From Candidatus Flavonifractor intestinigallinarum (lineage in GTDB: Bacteria; Bacillota; Clostridia; Oscillospirales; Oscillospiraceae): a DNA stretch of 49,713 bases. Below, in pieces: positions 34,292 through 43,152 of this stretch. The stretch spans positions 1-49,713 of the forward strand of contig DWXO01000004.1 in the NCBI GenBank assembly GCA_019119165.1, given 5' to 3'. How positions within the stretch are numbered: position 1 is the first letter of the stretch; each line of letters starts with the position of its first letter. Position numbers and translations under genes: made by a program. The notes below the pieces were generated by a model. That model was not told the origin of the DNA. It searched no databases and was given only the letters and a program-made list of their open reading frames with translations.

Positions 34292-35905
34292 TCAGAGCGA
34301 TAAATAATGCCGCAGGGCGGCACGCACCGCGCCCGGTCCGGCCAGCATGGCCCGGAAGGCCTCCTCCGCCTTCCGGCCCAGGTCGGACTGGTACAGGTCC
34401 ACGCCGAAAATGGCGGCGTTGGACAGGATGGGTTTAAGCTGATCGGTACAGGACTCCGGTTGGCCCAGGGTGATCCCGGTCAGATAGGATTGCAGCTGAG
34501 CCGCCAGAGGATCGGGGCTCACCGGCATCTCCCTGCCCTGGTCGTCCAGGCCCAGCAGGTACCGGCACCAGCCGGCAAACACCAATGGAATGTACACCAG
34601 ACCGGACAGGTCCAGGTCGGGGCGCTTCTCATACCGCTGCAGGGTGCCGCCGTAGCGGACGGGGATCTTCTGGGAACAGTCGGCGGCAATGCGCTGGGGG
34701 GTATCGGGGATGGCAGGGTTGGGGAAGCGCTTGTTCAGCACCTCGTCGATGAAGGCCCGGGGGCTGAGGATACCCGGGTCCTCCACCACCGGCAGGCTCT
34801 CGGCGGCGATGTGCTCCACCAGGGCCTTCAGATCGGCGTCCCCCATCTCGGCGGCGATGGAGGTGTATCCCAGCAGGCATCCGAACACCGCCAGGGCGGT
34901 ATGGAGGGGATTGAGGCAGGTACCCACCTTCATCTTCTCCGCCTTCTCCACGGTGGTCCGGTCGGTGAGGTACACCCCCGCCCGCTCCAGGGCGGGCCGT
35001 CCATTGGGGAAGGCATCCTCCAGCACCAGATACTCGGTGACCTCCGCGTTGACGAAGGGAGCAATGAGGGTGCCGGTGTTGGTTTTGCTGATGGTCATAT
35101 CCGCCAGGCCCAGCCTCTCCAGCTCCTGCTGGACCTGCTGGGAGGGATGGGGGGTGATCTTGTCGATCATGGACCAGGGGAAGGTCACCTTGCTGCGGTC
35201 GTCCAGCCAGGTCAGGAAGTCTCGGGGCACCAGCCCCCGCTCCTGCCAGCCGGCGGCGATGCGCTCCACCGCGTCCTGGAGCTTTTGGCCGTTCTGGGCG
35301 CAGTTGTCCATGCTCACCATGGCGATGGGAGCGCCCCCCGCCTGGAACCGGCGGTAGAGCAGGGCGGCGGCGATGGACATGGTATGTCGGGGACAGTCGG
35401 GCCCGCTCTCCAGGTCCCGCTCCACCACCGGCTGCAGCTCGCCCTTCAGTCCGGTGAGGGCATAGCCCTTCTCGGTGATGGTAAAGCTGGCCATTTGCAG
35501 GGTGGGCGACTGGAATACCTTCACCAGCCTGTCCCAGTCGGGACCCTGGCAGTCGGCCTTCAGGCCGCCGGCCACGCTGCCGATCACCTCCATCTGATTG
35601 GGGCGGTCGGCCGCCATGCGGACCAGCAGGCTCAGGCTGTCGTAAGGGGTATAGACGTTGTCAATGATCTGAAAATCGAAGGACTCGGCGGCAATGATAC
35701 CGGTACTGGCTCCGCCGGTATTCAAAAGGGTCTGCTGGGCGGCGGCCAGGAAGCCCCGGAAGATGTTGCCCGCGCCAAAATGGACCCAGGCAGGGTTCTC
35801 CCAGGTGCGCTTACGCACCGTCTGTACATGGTACCGGGGAAGGGCGATGCCCGCCGCCTCCCAGGCCGCGGTATCCCGCAGTCCCTGTGTATTCAAATGT
35901 AACAT
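34292..35905 (-). CDS. uxuB: Fructuronate reductase (mannitol dehydrogenase family)
   Basis: Reduces D-fructuronate to D-mannonate with NADH. 537 residues: a VHFGAGNIFRGF nucleotide-binding opening and the catalytic KMKVGTCLNPLH block. Together with uxaB it gives the operon both oxidoreductases, one per hexuronate. It lies 24 bases before uxuA and 19 bases after the ABC permease gene, so the importer and catabolic genes are one transcript. Confidence 0.93.
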   Translation of the reverse strand: MLHLNTQGLRDTAAWEAAGIALPRYHVQTVRKRTWENPAWVHFGAGNIFRGFLAAAQQTLLNTGGASTGIIAAESFDFQIIDNVYTPYDSLSLLVRMAADRPNQMEVIGSVAGGLKADCQGPDWDRLVKVFQSPTLQMASFTITEKGYALTGLKGELQPVVERDLESGPDCPRHTMSIAAALLYRRFQAGGAPIAMVSMDNCAQNGQKLQDAVERIAAGWQERGLVPRDFLTWLDDRSKVTFPWSMIDKITPHPSQQVQQELERLGLADMTISKTNTGTLIAPFVNAEVTEYLVLEDAFPNGRPALERAGVYLTDRTTVEKAEKMKVGTCLNPLHTALAVFGCLLGYTSIAAEMGDADLKALVEHIAAESLPVVEDPGILSPRAFIDEVLNKRFPNPAIPDTPQRIAADCSQKIPVRYGGTLQRYEKRPDLDLSGLVYIPLVFAGWCRYLLGLDDQGREMPVSPDPLAAQLQSYLTGITLGQPESCTDQLKPILSNAAIFGVDLYQSDLGRKAEEAFRAMLAGPGAVRAALRHYLSL

Positions 35906-35924
35906 GAGCGATTGCCTCTCTTAT

Positions 35925-36596
35925 TCAGGCTCTGGAATCAACCAGATGTTTGCCCAGCTTCTTCTCCAGCATACCCTGCAGCTGTGTCAGGACGGTGCTG
36001 AAGATCAGGTAGACCACGCCGGCCTCCACATAAAGCAGCAGGGGCTCAAAGGCTGTGGCGTTGATGGTCTTGGCCGTCATCATGATCTCGGCCACGGTGA
36101 TGGTGGACACCAGGGAGGTATCCTTCAGCAGGCTGATGAAGGAGTTGCCCAGAGAGGGCACCGCCACCAGAGCGGCCTGAGGAATGATGACCTTCCGCAT
36201 GGTCTGCATTTTGTTCAGGCCCAGGGCCCGGCAGGCCTCAAACTGTCCCTTGGGGATGGAACCCAGGGCAGCGCGGATGACTTCGGAGTTGTAGGCGCCC
36301 TGGCTGATGGTCAGGGCCAGGATGGCCGAAGGAATGGGGGCCAGTACGACGCCCAGCGCCGACAGGCCGAAAAAGATCACATAGATCTGGGTCAGCAGAG
36401 GAGTGCCGCGGATGACCCAGACGACGAACCAGGCAATACCCTTGAAGGGCTTGAAGTTGGACATCCGCATGAGGGCCAGCGCAAAAGCCAATACCAGGCC
36501 CAGGGCAAAGGATACCAACATCAGCGGCACGGAAATTGTAAGTCCTGCTTTGAACATGGGCCAGAAGGAACTGATAAACAGATCAAATAGCTTCAT
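35925..36596 (-). CDS. Amino-acid-type ABC importer permease
   Basis: A 223-residue membrane permease of the His/Glu/Gln/Arg/opine family with five or so helices and the EAA loop FEACRALGLNKMQTMRKVIIPQA docking to the ATPase. It probably works as a homodimer. Such permeases normally import polar amino acids, but this one sits between hexuronate genes, so its cargo may be a sugar acid or conjugate. It follows the binding-protein gene after a 70-base gap holding a stable hairpin. Confidence 0.9.
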   Translation of the reverse strand: MKLFDLFISSFWPMFKAGLTISVPLMLVSFALGLVLAFALALMRMSNFKPFKGIAWFVVWVIRGTPLLTQIYVIFFGLSALGVVLAPIPSAILALTISQGAYNSEVIRAALGSIPKGQFEACRALGLNKMQTMRKVIIPQAALVAVPSLGNSFISLLKDTSLVSTITVAEIMMTAKTINATAFEPLLLYVEAGVVYLIFSTVLTQLQGMLEKKLGKHLVDSRA

Positions 36597-36622
36597 CGCA
36601 GCCCGCCTCCTTTTCTAACTCA

Positions 36623-36654
36623 GCCGGGGCGCCGCCTCCGGGCGACGCCCCGGC
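36623..36654. repeat. Hairpin between the binding-protein and permease genes
   Basis: GCCGGGGCG (36623-36631) pairs with CGCCCCGGC (36646-36654). As in the mgl operon, a hairpin directly after the binding-protein gene would favour higher levels of that protein. Confidence 0.6.
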
Positions 36655-36666
36655 TTCCGGTGTCGA

Positions 36667-37563
36667 TTACTGATAAATGCTGGTGCTGTCAGCCACGGCC
36701 TGACCAAAGTACTCCACAGTCAGGTCGTACAGGGTGCCGTCGTCGATCATCTCCTGAAGGATCTCGGAAACCTTGTTGCACAGGTCCTGGTCCTCCTTGC
36801 GGCACATGGCAGAGGACTGGATCATATACTCCTCGCCCTCCTTGGGCTCGTAGGTGGCAACGATCTTCACGTTCACGTCGGGGCGGCTCTGCATATACTC
36901 GTCCACGGCGGCCACGTTGTTGATGTGGGCGTCGGCGCGGCCGGTGTTCAGCATCTCCATGGCGCCGGTCAGGTCGGTGTCGGCGGTGGTAGCGCCGTAC
37001 TCAGTGGCGATCTGGCCAGCCACAGAGGAGGGAGAGTTGGCGCACAGCTTGCCCTCCAGGTCATCAAAGGAGGTGATCTCGGTGTTGTCGCCGTTGACCA
37101 CCAGGCAGAAGGGGTTCTCAGCGTAGGCGATGGAGCAGGCATACTTCTCCTGACGCTCGGGCTTGGGGTTCACGCCGCAGATAACGATGTCCCAGCGGCC
37201 CGCATCCAGACCGGCCATAACGGGGTCCCAGCTGTCGGAGATCTGGAACTCAGCTTCCACGCCCATGCGGGAGGCCACTTCCTTGGCTACCTCAACCTCG
37301 AAGCCGGTGAGCTCGCCGGTGCCATCCTCGTTGTACACATAGGGGATCCAGTTGCCCTCGGCGCCGATGACCAGCTTGCCGGCGTCCAGGACGCGCTGCA
37401 GGGAGCCGTCGCCCTCGGTCTGAGCCGGGGTGGTCTCGCTCTGGGCGGGGGTAGTCTCATTCTGAGCGGGGGTGTTGGCGCTGCCGCCGTCGCCGCCGCA
37501 GGCGGCCAGGGAAAAGACCAGTGCAAGAGAGAGGACCGAGGGGATCAATCTTTTCAGCTTCAT
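36667..37563 (-). CDS. Family 3-type substrate-binding lipoprotein with altered ligand pocket
   Basis: A 298-residue lipoprotein (lipobox SLAAC, Cys22) with three TPAQ(S/T)E-like linker repeats, then an SBP_bac_3 domain. In amino-acid receptors such as GlnH, a Thr, an Arg and an Asp hold the alpha-carboxyl and alpha-amino groups. Here Arg137 (KPERQEKY) is kept, but the Thr positions read GVNPKP and the Asp position is Asn216 (RADAHINN). This suggests a ligand without a free alpha-amino group. The ATG at 37563 has an AAAGGTG site; a GTG three codons earlier is less likely. The alignment is by eye. Confidence 0.88.
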   Translation of the reverse strand: MKLKRLIPSVLSLALVFSLAACGGDGGSANTPAQNETTPAQSETTPAQTEGDGSLQRVLDAGKLVIGAEGNWIPYVYNEDGTGELTGFEVEVAKEVASRMGVEAEFQISDSWDPVMAGLDAGRWDIVICGVNPKPERQEKYACSIAYAENPFCLVVNGDNTEITSFDDLEGKLCANSPSSVAGQIATEYGATTADTDLTGAMEMLNTGRADAHINNVAAVDEYMQSRPDVNVKIVATYEPKEGEEYMIQSSAMCRKEDQDLCNKVSEILQEMIDDGTLYDLTVEYFGQAVADSTSIYQ

Positions 37564-37624
37564 GATGTTCACCTTTCCTTACATTTGATTTTATTTACCG
37601 ATGGGGCGCATCGGGAAATAACGC

Positions 37625-38461
37625 TCAGTCCTCCAGGAACCGCTCCAGCACCCGGAGGTTTTTCCGGTCTGCCTCGAAGGGGTCGGAGAAATAGTGCTCA
37701 TCCGCCACCTCCTGCACCAGGTAGCCGGTATAATTCCATTGGTTCATAATTTGGATCTGTTGGGACAGAGAGGTGTTGCCGTCTCCCCAGATGTTGTGGA
37801 GCCAGGGGTCGCCGTCCAGGAAGTGCATATGGATCAGGTCCGGGCCGAAAGCCCCGAACCAGTCCTCCAGGCTCTCCCCCGCCGCCCCGGTGGCAATGTT
37901 GTCCACCATCATTTTCAGGCTGGGGTGATCCACCTCCCGGTACATCCGCGCCGCCCGGTCCAAGTTGTAGACCAGGTTGCTCTCATCGTCCCGCAGGGAC
38001 TCCATCACCAGCTTCACCCCCAGGGGCTGGGCCACCCGGCACAGCCGGGACAGATGATCCCGGCACCGGTTCCACATGGTGTCCTGGTTCTCCCCCAGGT
38101 AACCCCAGCCGGAGTTGACCACCACCCGGTCGGCGCCCAGCTCGGCAGCCAGATGGATGGCGTTGGAGAAGTACTGGAAGGAGTATTCCAGCTGGTCCCT
38201 GTCCTGGGCGGCGTACTGGTACTGGTAGGCCATGCTGGGGGCGGTAATGGATACCACCTTCACACCGTGGTCCTTCAGCTTGCCTTTCAGCACCGATACG
38301 TCGTCATAGCCGGTATGATCCAGCCAGAAGTGGGAAGCCCCGCACCACAGCTCGATCTGCTGGAAGCCCAGCTTCTGCTGGCAGTCCAGGAAGTAGTCCA
38401 GAGAGAACCGGCGGTAGTGCTGGTTCATGTTCACCAGCTGGCCGCGTCGGATACCCTTCAT
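37625..38461 (-). CDS. FrlC-like sugar isomerase/epimerase (TIM barrel, active-site residues present)
   Basis: A 278-residue AP-endonuclease-2-type barrel resembling fructoselysine 3-epimerase FrlC and D-tagatose 3-epimerases. The four metal or catalytic ligands of the family can be placed: Glu154 (LVMESL), Asp187 (MMVDN), His213 (HMHFLDGD) and Glu251 (LVQEV). The IELWCGASHFW segment also matches. It likely epimerises or isomerises a ketose or ketose conjugate; the substrate is unknown. It starts inside the stop of its paralogue (ATGA overlap at 38458-38461). Confidence 0.85.
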   Translation of the reverse strand: MKGIRRGQLVNMNQHYRRFSLDYFLDCQQKLGFQQIELWCGASHFWLDHTGYDDVSVLKGKLKDHGVKVVSITAPSMAYQYQYAAQDRDQLEYSFQYFSNAIHLAAELGADRVVVNSGWGYLGENQDTMWNRCRDHLSRLCRVAQPLGVKLVMESLRDDESNLVYNLDRAARMYREVDHPSLKMMVDNIATGAAGESLEDWFGAFGPDLIHMHFLDGDPWLHNIWGDGNTSLSQQIQIMNQWNYTGYLVQEVADEHYFSDPFEADRKNLRVLERFLED

Positions 38462-39300
38462 GTCCTCCCCCCTGTTCTCAGCGCCGCCAGGGCCTGCCTC
38501 AGCGGATGGCCGGGCCGGTCCACATAGCGCTCGCCGGGCAGCAGCAGAGAGAGTTCTCCCCGGTAACCCGCCGCCTCCAGCTGTTCCAGATAGCGGTCCA
38601 TGGGCAGGCATCCCTCTCCCCAGGCCCGCCAGCCGTGATAATTGCCGTCGCACAGCCGGACCAGGTGGGTGCAGGCCCCCAGCCGGGCAAACCAGCCGGG
38701 GATATCGTCTCCCCACACGCTCATGGCGTTGGTATCCAGGCAGACACCCAGCCAGGGGCTGTCCACCCGCCGGATCACGCCCATAAGTTCCTCCGCCGGA
38801 CCCAGCACGGGGGACTGGGCGGCCAGAGGGGCGTCGGGGCCCAGCACCGGCATGAGCAACAGCTTCACGCCGACTGCCGCCGCCGTGGGACACAGCCTGT
38901 CCAGCTGCTCCGCCGCCTGGTCCAGCAGCCTGTCCCGTTCCAGGTCCCAGCAGGCCCCCTCCGCCCCCAGCACCACCCGGTCGGCCCCCAGGGAGGCCGC
39001 CAGCAGGATGCAGCGGCGGTAATAGTCCAGGGTGGCCTGCCGCTGCATCCCCGCCGGGGCGGTGATGGAATAGCGATAGGGCGGCGGAGTTACCACCGAG
39101 GCCCGCAGGCCCCGCGCCTCCAGCATCCGCCGGAGGGCGGCGGCGTCCCCCATCTCGGTATGGCTGCACCAGAAATGGGGCGCCTGGGGCACAAAGTCCA
39201 GGGCGGTCAGCTCCATGGCCGCCAGATCATCCAGGCAGGCCTCCAGGGGCACATGGCTGTAGGTGCTGTTGGAGCCCAGCAGCTCCCAATTCCGGGTCAT
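38458..39300 (-). CDS. FrlC-like TIM-barrel paralogue, probable pseudoenzyme
   Basis: A 280-residue barrel clearly paralogous to the downstream gene (shared PHFWCSHT-like, LAASLGADRVV and LDRLC segments). By alignment three of the four metal ligands are gone: the first Glu is Met150 (LLLMPV), the His is Arg215 (HLVRLCDG) and the last Glu is Leu253 (GELSLLL); only Asp189 remains. It is unlikely to catalyse the same reaction and may be a binding or regulatory partner of the active paralogue. Packed tightly: 2 bases after the bicupin gene and overlapping the next gene by four. Confidence 0.8.
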   Translation of the reverse strand: MTRNWELLGSNSTYSHVPLEACLDDLAAMELTALDFVPQAPHFWCSHTEMGDAAALRRMLEARGLRASVVTPPPYRYSITAPAGMQRQATLDYYRRCILLAASLGADRVVLGAEGACWDLERDRLLDQAAEQLDRLCPTAAAVGVKLLLMPVLGPDAPLAAQSPVLGPAEELMGVIRRVDSPWLGVCLDTNAMSVWGDDIPGWFARLGACTHLVRLCDGNYHGWRAWGEGCLPMDRYLEQLEAAGYRGELSLLLPGERYVDRPGHPLRQALAALRTGGRT

Positions 39301-39302
39301 CC

Positions 39303-40052
39303 TTACTTGATCTCGCCGGGATAGCCGTTCTCACACAGCTCGAACCATACATAGGCGAACTTCTCGCCCTCGGCGCACTCGCTGCCGTGGTGAGAGCCGT
39401 GGGGGGTGTAGGTCACGTCGCCGCCCACCACATGGATCTTCTCGTTCTCGGCGGTGTAGGTGAAGGAGGCGCCGGGCAGCATGATGTACCACTGCTCCAG
39501 CTCGTTGTGGATGTGCTGGCCGATGTAGTTGGGGCCGGTGCCGAAGTTGGCGCCCATGGACAGGCGGCCCAGGTTGCGGTGCTCAATGAGCATCATCTGC
39601 TGGATGTCGGCGCCGGTGAAGTCCTCCTTGTAATGCCAGGCCTGGGACACACCCCGGAACCGGGGCAGGGTCAGGTGGGACTCCTTCAGACAGGTCTTGT
39701 CGTAGTCGCTCAGCTCGGTGACGAAGTGGACGATCTCCATATTTTCCTTGGCGTCGGCGGCGCAGTGGAAGGTAAACTGCTCCTTGTCGAAGTCAGGCAC
39801 AAACACGGAGACCTCGGTGATGTTGAACACCCGACGGGGGGTGACGATGTAGCCCTTGCCGGCGGTGATGAGAAACACCTGGTTGTGCTCCTGACGGGAG
39901 AAGATCTCCGGGGTCAGGTCGGCGCCGGGCTGGATGGAGATGCGCTCCACCGTCGCGTCATGGTAGGCGCCCTCCAGGATGGGCACCCGGGACACGCCGT
40001 CCACATAGGTGTGCTTGACCTCAGCGCCTCTCGAAATCTGAACCAGAGCCAT
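39303..40052 (-). CDS. Bicupin protein of unknown function, copy 1
   Basis: A 249-residue protein with two cupin domains. The N-terminal barrel has EHNQVFLITAGKGY but not a full His set. The C-terminal barrel has a complete metal-binding pattern, GQHIHNELEQWY (His, His, Glu) followed by GGDVTYTPHGSHHG (His). Bicupins with one metal site include isomerases, dioxygenases and ureidoglycine aminohydrolase; none can be chosen. Strongly similar to the neighbouring gene, sharing SDYDKTCL-ES, LPRFRG, EHRNLGRLSMG and the C-terminal GYPGEIK. Confidence 0.82.
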   Translation of the reverse strand: MALVQISRGAEVKHTYVDGVSRVPILEGAYHDATVERISIQPGADLTPEIFSRQEHNQVFLITAGKGYIVTPRRVFNITEVSVFVPDFDKEQFTFHCAADAKENMEIVHFVTELSDYDKTCLKESHLTLPRFRGVSQAWHYKEDFTGADIQQMMLIEHRNLGRLSMGANFGTGPNYIGQHIHNELEQWYIMLPGASFTYTAENEKIHVVGGDVTYTPHGSHHGSECAEGEKFAYVWFELCENGYPGEIK

Positions 40053-40102
40053 GGTACATTCCCCTTTTCATAGAATTAAATGTAATTGCGTGAACCGCTC
40101 TC

Positions 40103-40855
40103 TTACTTGATCTCGCCGGGATAGCCGTCGATGCACATCTCGAACCAGATGTAGTCGCAGGTCTTGCCCTCCTCAACCTTGCTGCCGTGCCAGAAGCCGG
40201 TGGGGGTGAAGGACAGGTCGCCGCCGGTCATATGTACTTCCTCGCCGCCAGCGGTGTAGATGAACTCGGAGCCGGGCAGGGGGAAATACCACTGAGCCAG
40301 CTCGTTGTGGATGTGCTGGCCGATCTCGTTGGGACCCTTGCCCCGGACGCAGCCCATGGACAGACGGCCCAGGTTGCGGTGCTCCAGCAGCATGATGGAG
40401 GTGGTGATATCGTTGTCCTTGAAGTCCTCGTCGTAGGTCCAGCCCTGGGAGATGCCGCGGAACCGGGGCAGCACCATGCGGGACTCCACCAGACAGGTCT
40501 TGTCGTAGTCGCTCAGCTCGGTGATGATGTGCAGGTACTCCAGGGGCTGCTTGCTGTCGGCGGAGCAGGTGATGGTGAAGTGCTCGGTATCAAACTCGGG
40601 AACAAACACGCCGGGCTCCACGATGTTCCAGGCCTGACGGGGGGTGGTCACATAGCCCTTGCCCTTGGTGAAGATAAACAGCTGATTGTGTTCCTTCACG
40701 GAGTAGATATCGGGGGTCACGGAGCAGCCGGGCTGGAGGGCGCAGTGGGCGAAGTGGGCCTGATCGAACTCCCCTTCCAGCACCGGTACCCGGGCAAAGC
40801 CGTTGACGAAATCGTACTTCACGTCGCTGTAACGAGCTACCTTGATCTGAGACAT
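40103..40855 (-). CDS. Bicupin protein of unknown function, copy 2
   Basis: A 250-residue paralogue of the 39303-40052 product, similar over the whole length. The C-terminal metal site is kept: GQHIHNELAQWY and GGDLSFTPTGFWHG. The N-terminal cupin again lacks a full site. Retention of two full-length copies side by side suggests separate substrates, sequential steps or a hetero-oligomer. It lies 29 bases after the ABC ATPase gene in the hexuronate operon; a 50-base gap to copy 1 shows no structure. Confidence 0.82.
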   Translation of the reverse strand: MSQIKVARYSDVKYDFVNGFARVPVLEGEFDQAHFAHCALQPGCSVTPDIYSVKEHNQLFIFTKGKGYVTTPRQAWNIVEPGVFVPEFDTEHFTITCSADSKQPLEYLHIITELSDYDKTCLVESRMVLPRFRGISQGWTYDEDFKDNDITTSIMLLEHRNLGRLSMGCVRGKGPNEIGQHIHNELAQWYFPLPGSEFIYTAGGEEVHMTGGDLSFTPTGFWHGSKVEEGKTCDYIWFEMCIDGYPGEIK

Positions 40856-40884
40856 GGTTCGTTTCCTCCTTAATATAATGAAGA

Positions 40885-41616
40885 TCAGAGCATTTTGCTC
40901 AAGAACTCCTGAAGCCGCTTGTTCTTGGGGTGGCTGAAGAACTCCTGGGGTTCGCTGTCCTCCACGATGTAGCCGCCGTCGATGAAAATGACCCGGTCGG
41001 CAGCCTCCCGGGCAAAGCCCATCTCATGGGTGACCACCAGCATGGTCATGCCCTCCGCCGCCAGCTTCTTCATGACGTCCAGCACCTCGCCCACCATCTC
41101 GGGGTCCAGGGCGGAGGTGGGCTCGTCGAAGAGCATGACCTCCGGCTTCATGGCCAGGGCCCGGGCGATGGCGATGCGCTGCTGCTGACCGCCGGAGAGC
41201 TGGTTGGGATAGGCGTCCTTCTTGTCCTCCAGACCCACCGTCTTGAGCAGGGCCATGGCCTGCTCCCGGCTGGTCTGCTTGTCCTGGCCCTTGACCATGG
41301 TGGGGGCCAGCATGATGTTGTCCAGCACCGTCAGATGGGGAAACAGATTGAACTGCTGGAACACCATACCCATGCCGAGCAGGACCTTGGTGGCCGTTTT
41401 GGCGTCGGCGCTGACCAGATCAACGTCATGGTAGAGGATCTGTCCGCCGGAGGGCTTCTCCAGCAGGTTGAGGCAGCGCAGGAAGGTGGACTTGCCGCAG
41501 CCGGAGGGCCCTACGATGGCCACCACCTCGCCGGGCTGGATCTCAATGTCGATGCCCTTAAGCACCTCATGGTTTTTGAAACTCTTCTTCAACCCCTTGA
41601 CGTTGATCATACTCAT
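40885..41616 (-). CDS. Amino-acid-type ABC importer ATPase
   Basis: A 243-residue cytoplasmic ATPase of the polar amino acid (GlnQ/HisP) type. Walker [11 protein letters not shown]-loop [11 protein letters not shown], signature [15 protein letters not shown], Walker [12 protein letters not shown] and switch His in VVTHEMGF are all intact. It should power the permease at 35925-36596, although four unrelated genes lie between them. Its ATG overlaps the uxaC stop by four bases (ATGA). Confidence 0.94.
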   Translation of the reverse strand: MSMINVKGLKKSFKNHEVLKGIDIEIQPGEVVAIVGPSGCGKSTFLRCLNLLEKPSGGQILYHDVDLVSADAKTATKVLLGMGMVFQQFNLFPHLTVLDNIMLAPTMVKGQDKQTSREQAMALLKTVGLEDKKDAYPNQLSGGQQQRIAIARALAMKPEVMLFDEPTSALDPEMVGEVLDVMKKLAAEGMTMLVVTHEMGFAREAADRVIFIDGGYIVEDSEPQEFFSHPKNKRLQEFLSKML

Positions 41617-43052
41617 AGCTTCTCCGCCCCCCGTAAATGATACTGTTCCAAGCCAAAGTAACGAATGCTGTTGCGGTAACAGATGTCGGCCGTCATGCCC
41701 TCCAGCGCCGCCCGGTCGTCGGGCAGCTGTCCGCTTTCCACCCAGCCGCCCAGCAGCTCACACAGGATGCGCCGGAAATATTCATGCCGGGTATAGGAGA
41801 GGAAGCTGCGGGAATCGGTGAGCATCCCCACAAAGTTCCCCAGCAGGCCGTTGGCCGCCAGGGCCTTCATCTGGGCCTCCATACCGCCCTTGTTGTCGTT
41901 GAACCACCAGGCCGCGCCGTGCTGCAGCTTGCCCGCCACCCCCGGTCCCTGGAAGCAGCCCATCAGGGTGATGAGCCCCGCGTTGTCGTTGGGGTCCAGG
42001 GAGTAGAGGATGGTCCTGGGCAGGGCCCCCTCCTCCTCCAGGGTGCTGAGGAAGGCGGCCAGGTCGGGCAGGTTCACCCCCGGCCCGATGCTGTCGTAGC
42101 CGGTATCGGGGCCCAGCAGCCGGTACATCCTGGCGTTGTTGTTGCGCTGGGCGGCGAAGTGAAGCTGCATGGCCCACGCCCGTTTGGCGTAGCCCCGGCC
42201 AAAGAAGAGGAGCAGGGCCGTCTTGTACTTCCACTTCTCCTCCCCGGTCACCTCTTCCCCGGCCAGCCGCCGTTTCAGGATGGCGTCCAGCTCTTCCCTG
42301 CCGGCGCTCCGGTAACAGATGTTGTCCAGTCCGTGATCGGCCACCCGGCAGCCGCTGGCGTGGAAGAAATCCATCCGGTTTTCCAGCGCCCCCAGCAGGC
42401 TGTCCCAGCTGTCGATCTTCACGCCGGCCGCCTGGCCCAGCCGCTCCAGGTAGGCGGCAAACTCCGGCTTCTCCAGGTTCACCGCCTGGTCGGGCCGGAA
42501 GGCGGGCAGCACGCGGGTCTCCAGGGTGGGATCGGCAGCCATTTTGGCGTGCCACTCCAGGCTGTCCGCCGGGTCGTCGGTGGTACACAGCAGCGTCACG
42601 TTGGACTGCTTCAAAATATCCCGGACGGACATCCCATCGCCGATGACCTTGCCGCAGTGGTCCCAGACCTCTCTGGCGTTGGCGCCGGTCAGATGGACGT
42701 CATAATGGAAGTAGCGGCGCAGCTCCAGGTGGCTCCAGTGATAAAGAGGGTTGCCCGGGGCCCGCTCCAGAGCGTTGGCCCAGGTCTGGAACTTCTCAAA
42801 GGGCTCGGCGTCGCCGGTCACCAGACGTTCCTCCGCCCCGTTGGCCCGCATCAACCGCCATTTGTAGTGGTCCCCCTCCAGCCAAAGCTGGGTGAGATTG
42901 TGAAAGACCCGGTTCTCGGCGATCTCCCGGGGACTGACGTGACAATGGTAATCCAGGATGGGCATCCGCTCCGCCACTGTGTGGTACAGCGTCCTGGCCG
43001 TTTCGGTGGTCAGCAGAAAATCTTCGTCCAAAAAGGGCTTGGTCCCGCTCAT
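41613..43052 (-). CDS. uxaC: Glucuronate/galacturonate isomerase
   Basis: Isomerises D-glucuronate to D-fructuronate and D-galacturonate to D-tagaturonate, the entry step of the operon. A 479-residue amidohydrolase-fold enzyme with LDYHCHVSP (metal His pair), [24 protein letters not shown] and [20 protein letters not shown]. The ATG at 43052 has GGAGG 7 bases upstream. First gene of the 14-gene operon, read from the promoter at 43124-43152. Confidence 0.96.
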   Translation of the reverse strand: MSGTKPFLDEDFLLTTETARTLYHTVAERMPILDYHCHVSPREIAENRVFHNLTQLWLEGDHYKWRLMRANGAEERLVTGDAEPFEKFQTWANALERAPGNPLYHWSHLELRRYFHYDVHLTGANAREVWDHCGKVIGDGMSVRDILKQSNVTLLCTTDDPADSLEWHAKMAADPTLETRVLPAFRPDQAVNLEKPEFAAYLERLGQAAGVKIDSWDSLLGALENRMDFFHASGCRVADHGLDNICYRSAGREELDAILKRRLAGEEVTGEEKWKYKTALLLFFGRGYAKRAWAMQLHFAAQRNNNARMYRLLGPDTGYDSIGPGVNLPDLAAFLSTLEEEGALPRTILYSLDPNDNAGLITLMGCFQGPGVAGKLQHGAAWWFNDNKGGMEAQMKALAANGLLGNFVGMLTDSRSFLSYTRHEYFRRILCELLGGWVESGQLPDDRAALEGMTADICYRNSIRYFGLEQYHLRGAEKL

Positions 43053-43082
43053 ATGGTTCCCTCCCATGCGTCCGGTACGGGC

Positions 43083-43115
43083 TGATATCCAGCTGATATA
43101 TTGCTGATATATTTT
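43083..43115. promoter_or_regulatory. Three tandem 11-bp operator-like repeats downstream of the uxaC start
   Basis: Direct repeats of GCTGATATATT-like units with TGATAT starting at 43083, 43094 and 43105, exactly one helical turn apart. They cover about +2 to +35 of the uxaC transcript. A fourth copy in opposite sense (TGATATCT) overlaps the -10. They match half-sites of the palindrome in front of the regulator gene, so they are the likely repressor sites of the GntR/FCD protein. Confidence 0.65.
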
Positions 43116-43123
43116 ATAGTTTG

Positions 43124-43152
43124 AAGATATCACAGTTTATTCGACCTGTCAA
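43124..43152 (-). promoter_or_regulatory. Promoter of the hexuronate operon
   Basis: Consensus -35 TTGACA (43152-43147), 17-base spacer, and -10 TATCTT (43129-43124). Overlapped and followed by TGATAT operator motifs. The 43153-43328 stretch between the two divergent promoters is AT-rich and holds no convincing gene, only a weak 55-codon minus-strand frame. Confidence 0.75.

Noticed and set aside
41613..43133. A longer uxaC with 27 extra N-terminal residues
   Set aside because: The extension would translate the operator repeats and begins upstream of the likely transcription start; ATG 43052 has a strong ribosome site.
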